Shown here: one piece after another, positions 24,029 through 31,052 of the stretch
Layout: each line of letters starts with the position of its first letter
Numbering within the stretch: position 1 is the stretch's first letter
Source: a bacterium
Lineage (GTDB): Bacteria > UBP13 > UBA5359
Direction: 5' to 3'
Length of the DNA stretch: 31,052 nucleotides
Assembly (NCBI GenBank): GCA_028685295.1
Contig: JAQUEL010000014.1
Span: forward strand, 1-31,052
The notes under the pieces: generated by a model
Told to the model about the DNA's origin: nothing
What the model saw: the letters and a program-made list of their open reading frames with translations, nothing else
Databases searched by the model: none
Translations under genes and position numbers: made by a program

Positions 24029-24400
24029 GTGTTTGAATCATTCAAAGAACCTTTATTGCCTAAGGCGAAATATTATCTTCGCTTGCTATATCACGTTGCT
24101 ACGGCTGTCGGCATCATAGCAGGATCGCTGCTGATGGGGGTTCTCGGCTATCACTTTCTTGAGGGGCAGCCGTGGCTGGACGCCATATTGAACGCCGCCA
24201 TGATCCTGGGCGGCATGGGGCCGGTCAATGCTCTTCATACGCCTGCGGGTAAGCTCTTTGCCGCTGCTTATGCGCTCTTTTCCGGCGTAATCTTTCTGGT
24301 TATCGCCGGTATTCTCTTTGCTCCCGCCGTACACCGGTTTCTGCATAAGCATAACATTCAATTAGAAGCGGATGACGCCGCATCGAAAGAAGATAGATAA
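24029..24400 (+). CDS. Two-TM membrane protein resembling an ion-channel pore module
   Basis: A 123-residue membrane protein started by GTG with GGGAG nine bases upstream. The layout is: a short amphipathic start, TM1 (about 20-44, VATAVGIIAGSLLMGVLGYHF), a re-entrant-like segment (WLDAILNAAMILGGMGPVNALHTPAGKLF), TM2 (about 78-100, ALFSGVIFLVIAGILFAPAVH) and a polar tail (HRFLHKHNIQ onward). The order TM, pore helix, filter-like GxGP, T-x-x-G-(K/R)-L-F and TM matches two-TM potassium channels (Ion_trans_2), where the filter reads TVGYGD and is followed by a similar T-x-x-G-R segment. Here the filter position is GGMGPV. I therefore suspect a channel-fold relative that does not select potassium; the function is unknown. 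It is convergent with polX. Confidence 0.7.
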   Translation: MFESFKEPLLPKAKYYLRLLYHVATAVGIIAGSLLMGVLGYHFLEGQPWLDAILNAAMILGGMGPVNALHTPAGKLFAAAYALFSGVIFLVIAGILFAPAVHRFLHKHNIQLEADDAASKEDR

Positions 24401-24435
24401 ATAAAGATCTCTTCACCTCCCGGTGCAGGTAAACG

Positions 24436-26163
24436 TTATTTCCCTTTATGTTGATTTAAAAATGCTTGCAATTCTTTCAGCTCCCAGGTATTGACGACAT
24501 CCCTCTTTTCCAGCCAGCCTCGTCTGGCTGTGCCCACACCAAAACGCATATTATTCAATCCGGATACCTGATGCGCATCGGAACTGACGGCTATTTTAGC
24601 GTTCAGCTCTTTTGCCCTTCTGGCATGCCTTCCATCCAGGTCCAGACGGTCAGGCGTGCCGTCTATTTCCAGAATTACCTTTAGGTCTGTAGCTGCTTTG
24701 ATGACTTTTTCCATATCGATATCATAGGGTTCGCGGCTGCCGATGAGGCGTCCTGTAGGGTGAGCAAGGATGTTCAGATACGGGTTGCGCATAGCCCGTA
24801 TCACTCTCTCCGTGATAAGATCGCTGGATTCTCTCATGCCGGAATGGATAGCGCCCAGGACTATATCCAACTCCTTAAGGATCTCGTCCGGCAAGTCCAG
24901 GCTGCCGTCAGCCCGAATATCCACCTCACTGCCCTTAAGCAGTGTAATACCTTCAAGACGATTGTTGAGGTCGTCAATCTCACGCCATTGCAGGCGCAAT
25001 CTTTCCACTGACAGTCCGTGGGCTATGCCCAGTCCCGGGGAATGGTCGGTGACGGCCAGATAGCTATAGCCTTTCTCTTCGGCAGCCAACGCCATCTCCT
25101 CTAGGGAGCTGCGTCCGTCGCTCCAAATTGAATGAGTGTGCAAATCGCCGCAGATATCCTGCTGTGCAACCAGCATCGGGAGCTTACCGGCAACGGCAGC
25201 CCCTATTTCACCGGAACCCTGTCGTATCTCCGGTGGAATATACGGTAATTCGAGGATAGAGTAGACCTGCTCTTCGGTAGTACAGGGTATGCGCCAGCCG
25301 GTTTTGATATTGGTGATACCGTATTCGCTTACGCTGAATCCTTTGGAGAGCGCATACTCCCTGAGCTGGACATTATGTTCCTTGGAGCCGGTGAAGTGCT
25401 GCATCAGGGAGCCCAGGCTTTCATGCGGCACGATGCGTAAATCTATTTGCAATCCATTCTCCGCCAGGACGGTGGCCTTGGTAGTGCCCTTGGCCATGAT
25501 CCTATCGACATCCGGCAGGGCAGTGAAGAGATCTATAACCGTTTCCGGGTGATCCGAGGTACCCATGATATCTATATCCCCAACCGTCGGCTTCATGCGG
25601 CGGTAGCTGCCCACCACCACCAGGTTACGGACAAAGGGATCGCGCCGGAGCTGCTCCAGAATACGCTCTACCAGAATTGCCGCTACCCCCAAAGGCAGAC
25701 GTGGGCTCTTACCCAGCAACCATTTTATACCTTTGAGAATATTCTCTTCAGTTTTTTTCCCCATACCCCTGAGTTGCTGAATACGGTGTTCCTCGGCGGC
25801 AATACGTAGAGATTCTATGTTATCTATGCCCAGCTCCTGATAAAGGCGTACAGCTGTTTTAGGACCTATGCCGGGTACCTGTAGCAGGCTCTCTATACCT
25901 GGAGGAATACTCTCTTCCAGCTCTTCAAGGTATGAAGAGCGTCCATGTTCCAGAACATCAGCGACCTTTGCGGCAATGCTTTTACCGATGTAGGGAATAT
26001 CGTCCAGATGACCTTCATGATAGACCTGCTCGATATCCTCCGGCATGAACTCTATGGAACGGGCCGCCTGCTGATAGGCTCGGATGCGATATTTGCTCTC
26101 ACCCTTGATCTCCAGTATCTCGGCGATATCGTTCAGAACTTCGGCCACCTGCTCGTTATTCAT
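24436..26163 (-). CDS. polX: DNA polymerase X family with PHP 3'-5' exonuclease domain
   Basis: A 575-residue bacterial PolX, the usual length. The N-terminal 8-kDa-like domain and helix-hairpin-helix elements (DIPYIGKSIAAKV, LLQVPGIGPKTAVRLY) bind gapped DNA. The polymerase core has GSYRRMKPTVGDIDIMG, with two catalytic aspartates, and LQIDLRIVP with the third. The C-terminal PHP domain carries its metal ligands in GDLHTHSIWSDG, VTDHSPG, GSEVDI, GAIHSGM, LAHPTGRL and SSDAH. Such enzymes fill small gaps in repair and remove mismatched or damaged 3' ends. The ATG at 26163 has GGGTGA six bases upstream. It reads toward the two-TM gene on its right in transcription terms, with only 35 bases between their ends; a short CACC/GGTG stem is the only structure there. 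Confidence 0.95.
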   Translation of the reverse strand: MNNEQVAEVLNDIAEILEIKGESKYRIRAYQQAARSIEFMPEDIEQVYHEGHLDDIPYIGKSIAAKVADVLEHGRSSYLEELEESIPPGIESLLQVPGIGPKTAVRLYQELGIDNIESLRIAAEEHRIQQLRGMGKKTEENILKGIKWLLGKSPRLPLGVAAILVERILEQLRRDPFVRNLVVVGSYRRMKPTVGDIDIMGTSDHPETVIDLFTALPDVDRIMAKGTTKATVLAENGLQIDLRIVPHESLGSLMQHFTGSKEHNVQLREYALSKGFSVSEYGITNIKTGWRIPCTTEEQVYSILELPYIPPEIRQGSGEIGAAVAGKLPMLVAQQDICGDLHTHSIWSDGRSSLEEMALAAEEKGYSYLAVTDHSPGLGIAHGLSVERLRLQWREIDDLNNRLEGITLLKGSEVDIRADGSLDLPDEILKELDIVLGAIHSGMRESSDLITERVIRAMRNPYLNILAHPTGRLIGSREPYDIDMEKVIKAATDLKVILEIDGTPDRLDLDGRHARRAKELNAKIAVSSDAHQVSGLNNMRFGVGTARRGWLEKRDVVNTWELKELQAFLNQHKGK

Positions 26164-26203
26164 ATCGGATCACCCGGTAAACGAATTTAATCTTTCAAGG
26201 AAA

Positions 26204-26418
26204 TTATACCCAGAGTAATCCGGATGGCATCATCTGATCATCCTTATGGGCAGGAATTTTCAACGGTCTGCCGAAGCAATCTTCGGTATAACGGCGTAAT
26301 ACGGGATTACGTTTGATGCCATTGCCCGATCCCACTATATAATCTGCCTCAAGCTGTGTTTCCGCCTGTATAAAGTAGTCGTAAAGCTCATTGACTATAT
26401 ACCCTTCCCGGAGTGAGA
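26204..26418 (-). pseudogene. C-terminal fragment of an FGGY-type carbohydrate kinase (remnant)
   Basis: On the minus strand this stretch encodes GYIVNELYDYF, then IVGSGNGIKRNPVLRRY and FGRPLKIPAHKDDQ. This is the C-terminal ATP-domain pattern of FGGY sugar kinases, closest in appearance to sedoheptulokinase-like members. The N-terminal 350 or more residues are absent: similarity stops near 26415, where an unrelated remnant begins on the other strand. The expected GAAL ending is also distorted (PSGLLWV). It is a gene fragment, not a functional kinase. Confidence 0.66.
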
Positions 26419-26750
26419 ATAGCGCCGCAGTGCCAGGGTAAATCTGGTGGAGCTGTCGGCTATATGGGGCATGCTGCCGAAATGACGGTGGCAAGATTGG
26501 GACGCATAGACGGGGACTACGTTATGTACCCGGTGCCGGCAAAGCTGTGGACGTGAAGTCGGAGATGCTGGAACGTATGAAATGGGGCGCCTCCTGGCCT
26601 CATGTGATAATCAATCTCAATCCGGATATGGATTGTTTTGTCGACGAGGTGATCAGTAACCATTACTCGTTCATAGAGGGCAATATCACGGTTGAACTGG
26701 AATATACCTGCGCCGCCGCCGGTATAGAGGTTCGGCATATCGGCTTCTGA
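26416..26750 (+). pseudogene. Frameshifted C-terminal fragment of an L-fucose-isomerase-like protein (remnant)
   Basis: The first part (from about 26416, reading CQGKSGGAVGYMGHAAEMT, then VARLGRIDGDYVMYPVPAK) runs into a stop at 26554. The continuation lies one frame back (AVDVKSEMLERMKWGASWPH ... DCFVDEVISNHY ... GIEVRHIGF, to 26750). A single missing base near 26543 (AAGGCT shortened to AAGCT) would join them. The pattern ARL-x-R-x-x-G-x-Y, SWPH and SNHY matches the C-terminal domain of the L-fucose isomerase-like family. The bulk of the gene is missing, so this is debris. Together with the kinase fragment beside it, it suggests a lost sugar-catabolism locus. Confidence 0.68.
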
Positions 26751-26773
26751 ATCTTAAACCTTGCCGTCATCCG

Positions 26774-26782
26774 TGATATACT
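26774..26782 (+). promoter_or_regulatory. Extended -10 promoter candidate for pcrA
   Basis: TGATATACT is an extended -10 element (TG-N-TATACT), 37 bases before the pcrA ATG. The -35 region at the right distance (TTAAAC) is weak, as is common with extended -10 promoters. It lies just downstream of the isomerase remnant. Confidence 0.4.
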
Positions 26783-26818
26783 AATGACGTCGCTGCGGCG
26801 GCATCAATATATCATTTG

Positions 26819-29044
26819 ATGGAGTACATAACTTTGAGCTGGCTTGATACATTGAACGATGCACAAAAGAAGGCTGTTACCTATCCTGAAGAACCGCTGC
26901 TGGTCTTGGCCGGGGCCGGATCCGGAAAGACCAGGGTTCTAACCTACCGGGTAGCCTGGCTTATCCGGGAGATGAATGTGGATCCGCACGCCATTATGGC
27001 GCTGACCTTTACAAATAAGGCGGCCGATGAGATGAAGAGCCGCATAGAAAATCTTACCGGTAGGCGGGATATCCGAGCCGGAACGCTGCATTCCACCTGC
27101 GCTCGCCTGTTACGACAGGATTGGCAGAGGCTGGGAGGGGATCCGCGCTTCACTATTTACGATGCCGGCGATCAGCTTATTCTGATACGTTCCGTCATAA
27201 AGGAACTCAATATAGACGATAAACAGCATACGCCGCAAGCTATCTTATACCATATCAGCCAGGCTAAGAATGATCTTATTACGCCAGAGAAATACCGTCC
27301 TATAGGCTACTTTCAGGAAGTGATAGCCCGGATATATAAACATTACCAAGCAGCATTGATCAAGCAAAATGCCATGGATTTTGATGATCTTATTCTTAAT
27401 GCCGTACGTTTGTTGCAAGAGGACCCTGAGACTGCTCGCTGCTATAAGGAGCGTTTTCGCCATATTCTAGTGGATGAATATCAGGATATCAACAAAGCGC
27501 AGTATATGCTGATCAAGCTGCTGGCGCAATCACATCGCCGACTGACAGCCGTAGGCGATGATGATCAGAGCATCTATGGCTGGCGCGGTGCCGATGTGGG
27601 CATCATTCTGCGTTTTGAAAAGGACTTTCCTGAGGCCGGAATTGTCAAGCTGGAGCAGAATTATCGCTCCACCGGCAATATTCTGTCGGCTGCGCATGCT
27701 ATCATCTCTCATAATTCCGGACGTCATGCTAAGAAATTATGGACAGAGAATGAGGCCGGCAAGGAACTGGTGCTTTACGAGGCTATGAATGAGGAGGACG
27801 AAGCCTTTTTTATAGCCAGGGAGGTAACCCGGTTGGTAGAGGATGAGGGGCGCTCATTGAGCGATTTTGCTGTTCTCTATCGTACCAATGCTCAGTCAAG
27901 AGCGTTGGAAGAGGCGCTGGTACGCCTGGATATACCTTATGTTATTGTGGGAGGCTTGCGTTTTTACGAGCGTAAGGAGATCAAGGATATTATGGCCTAC
28001 CTGCGGGTAATAGAGAACCCTGCTGATGCTGTCAGCTTGAGGCGTATTATCAATGTTCCCGGTCGCGGCGTGGGTCCGGCCAGTTTGACCAGGCTGGAGC
28101 GCCTGGCTGAGGCAAAGGGCATTCCTTTGCTTGAAGCCGTGGGCCGGACAGAGGAGATAGAGGGTTTATCACGTAAAGCCTCTGCGGCCTTACAGGAGCT
28201 GTATAACCTGCTGGCCGGTCTGGGATCACGACGGGAGGAGATGCTGGTGGGAGATATCATCGCCGAAGTGCTGGACCGCAGCGGCTATGTCCGTATGCTG
28301 CGAGAGGAAAGGACCATAGAGGCTGAGGGGCGCTTGGAGAATATTAAAGAGCTTCTGACCGTGGCCCGCGAGTTTATTATCGATGGCGAGCATGGCACTC
28401 TGGCCGCCTTTTTGGAACAGGTGGCTTTGGTAGCCGACATCGATAATTTGCCGGAAGAGACCAGAGCTGTAACTCTGATGACGTTGCATTCGGCCAAAGG
28501 GCTGGAGTTTCCCGTTGTTTTCATGGTTGGTATGGAGGAAGGGCTCTTCCCCCATAATCGGTCGTTACTGGATAACTCTGAAATGGAAGAGGAGCGCCGT
28601 CTTTGCTATGTTGGGCTGACCCGGGCAAAAGAACAGATATATCTGACACATGCCTGGCGGCGTATGATCTACGGCTCCGTGAACAGCAATAAGCCATCAC
28701 GCTTTCTAGAGGACATTCCGGTCGATATGATATCTCATCAGGGTACCGGCAGTGATTTCATGTTTAGCGAAACACCTGCTTACGGTGCCTTGGGCCAGGA
28801 TTATGGACGTCAAGCCGGTGGACGACCATCAGCTGTTGTTATCCGATCTCCTCGCCGTGCAGAGCCTTATACCGGTGCCGCTTATCGCACTGGTGACAAG
28901 GTGCGTCATGCCGTGTGGGGCGAAGGTATTGTAATGGCTACCATAGGCGACGGGGAAAGGTTGAAGATAAGCGTAGCGTTCCCGAAGGTGGGTGTAAAGC
29001 AGTTGAAGGTTTCAATGGCACCGTTGGAGAAACTGGAGGGATAG
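26819..29044 (+). CDS. pcrA: ATP-dependent DNA helicase PcrA/UvrD
   Basis: A superfamily 1A 3'-5' helicase for nucleotide-excision and mismatch repair and for plasmid and replication-fork maintenance. Motif I is AGAGSGKTR (K37), then TFTNKAADEMKSR (Ia), VDEYQDINKAQ (II), GDDDQSIYGWRGAD (III), LEQNYRSTGNIL (IV), TLHSAKGLEFPVVF (V) and YVGLTRAKEQIYL (VI), all intact. The C-terminal 60 residues (GDKVRHAVWGEGIV ... GVKQLKVSMAPLEKLE) match the Tudor-like tail of PcrA that contacts RNA polymerase. It is 741 residues from ATG 26819, which lacks a ribosome site. A TTG at 26834 with GGAG nine bases upstream would start MSWLDTLNDAQ and is a real alternative. The ligA ribosome site lies in its last codons. 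Confidence 0.95.
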   Translation: MEYITLSWLDTLNDAQKKAVTYPEEPLLVLAGAGSGKTRVLTYRVAWLIREMNVDPHAIMALTFTNKAADEMKSRIENLTGRRDIRAGTLHSTCARLLRQDWQRLGGDPRFTIYDAGDQLILIRSVIKELNIDDKQHTPQAILYHISQAKNDLITPEKYRPIGYFQEVIARIYKHYQAALIKQNAMDFDDLILNAVRLLQEDPETARCYKERFRHILVDEYQDINKAQYMLIKLLAQSHRRLTAVGDDDQSIYGWRGADVGIILRFEKDFPEAGIVKLEQNYRSTGNILSAAHAIISHNSGRHAKKLWTENEAGKELVLYEAMNEEDEAFFIAREVTRLVEDEGRSLSDFAVLYRTNAQSRALEEALVRLDIPYVIVGGLRFYERKEIKDIMAYLRVIENPADAVSLRRIINVPGRGVGPASLTRLERLAEAKGIPLLEAVGRTEEIEGLSRKASAALQELYNLLAGLGSRREEMLVGDIIAEVLDRSGYVRMLREERTIEAEGRLENIKELLTVAREFIIDGEHGTLAAFLEQVALVADIDNLPEETRAVTLMTLHSAKGLEFPVVFMVGMEEGLFPHNRSLLDNSEMEEERRLCYVGLTRAKEQIYLTHAWRRMIYGSVNSNKPSRFLEDIPVDMISHQGTGSDFMFSETPAYGALGQDYGRQAGGRPSAVVIRSPRRAEPYTGAAYRTGDKVRHAVWGEGIVMATIGDGERLKISVAFPKVGVKQLKVSMAPLEKLEG

Positions 29045-31052
<2,008 letters not shown>

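Overview
The window is ordinary bacterial chromosome of roughly half GC, densely packed and mostly read left to right. No tRNA, rRNA, CRISPR array, integrase or complete transposon is visible. Three things point to a Firmicutes-like gene order: a purB-C-S-Q-L-F-M-N purine cluster with the PurS/PurQ/small-PurL form of FGAM synthase, a PurF with a propeptide and the cysteines of an iron-sulfur cluster, and adjacent pcrA-ligA. A small secreted protein that ends in a beta-barrel type C-terminus (final Phe) hints at an outer membrane, so a diderm Firmicutes-like or related uncultured anaerobe is my best guess. This is inference, not proof.

Layout. (1) 1-2177: the C-terminal part of a Gfo/Idh/MocA oxidoreductase on the plus strand, then a MarC-type membrane protein and a PilZ-domain protein on the minus strand. 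(2) 2518-12666: a tight plus-strand run of nadE, a GH38 alpha-mannosidase, a tandem alpha/beta hydrolase, an OLD-family ATPase/TOPRIM nuclease, and a polytopic membrane protein with a GspG-like C-terminal domain that overlaps the OLD gene by ATGA. (3) 13059-21828: the purine cluster, which covers PRPP to AICAR except for the purD, purE and purK steps; purH is also absent. (4) 21873-24400: the outer-membrane-like protein, a spacer with hairpins and heptad repeats, corA, the debris of a UvrD-type helicase, and a two-TM protein shaped like an ion-channel pore. (5) 24436-31052: polX on the minus strand, a 650-base graveyard with remnants of a sugar kinase and a fucose-isomerase-like protein, then pcrA and ligA (ligA runs off the right edge).

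The most unusual signals are in enzymes that otherwise look routine. The glutaminase half of NadE has serine (TCT) where the nucleophilic cysteine is expected. The glutaminase PurQ has tyrosine (TAT) where the catalytic histidine of the MMPHPER motif is expected, plus Asp to Asn in the GDYLR motif. Both changes fit weakened glutamine use and direct use of ammonia by NadE and PurL, while the glutaminase residues of PurF look intact. Other points for a second look are the OLD/membrane-protein pair, the channel-like protein with an altered selectivity filter, and the two clusters of gene remnants.
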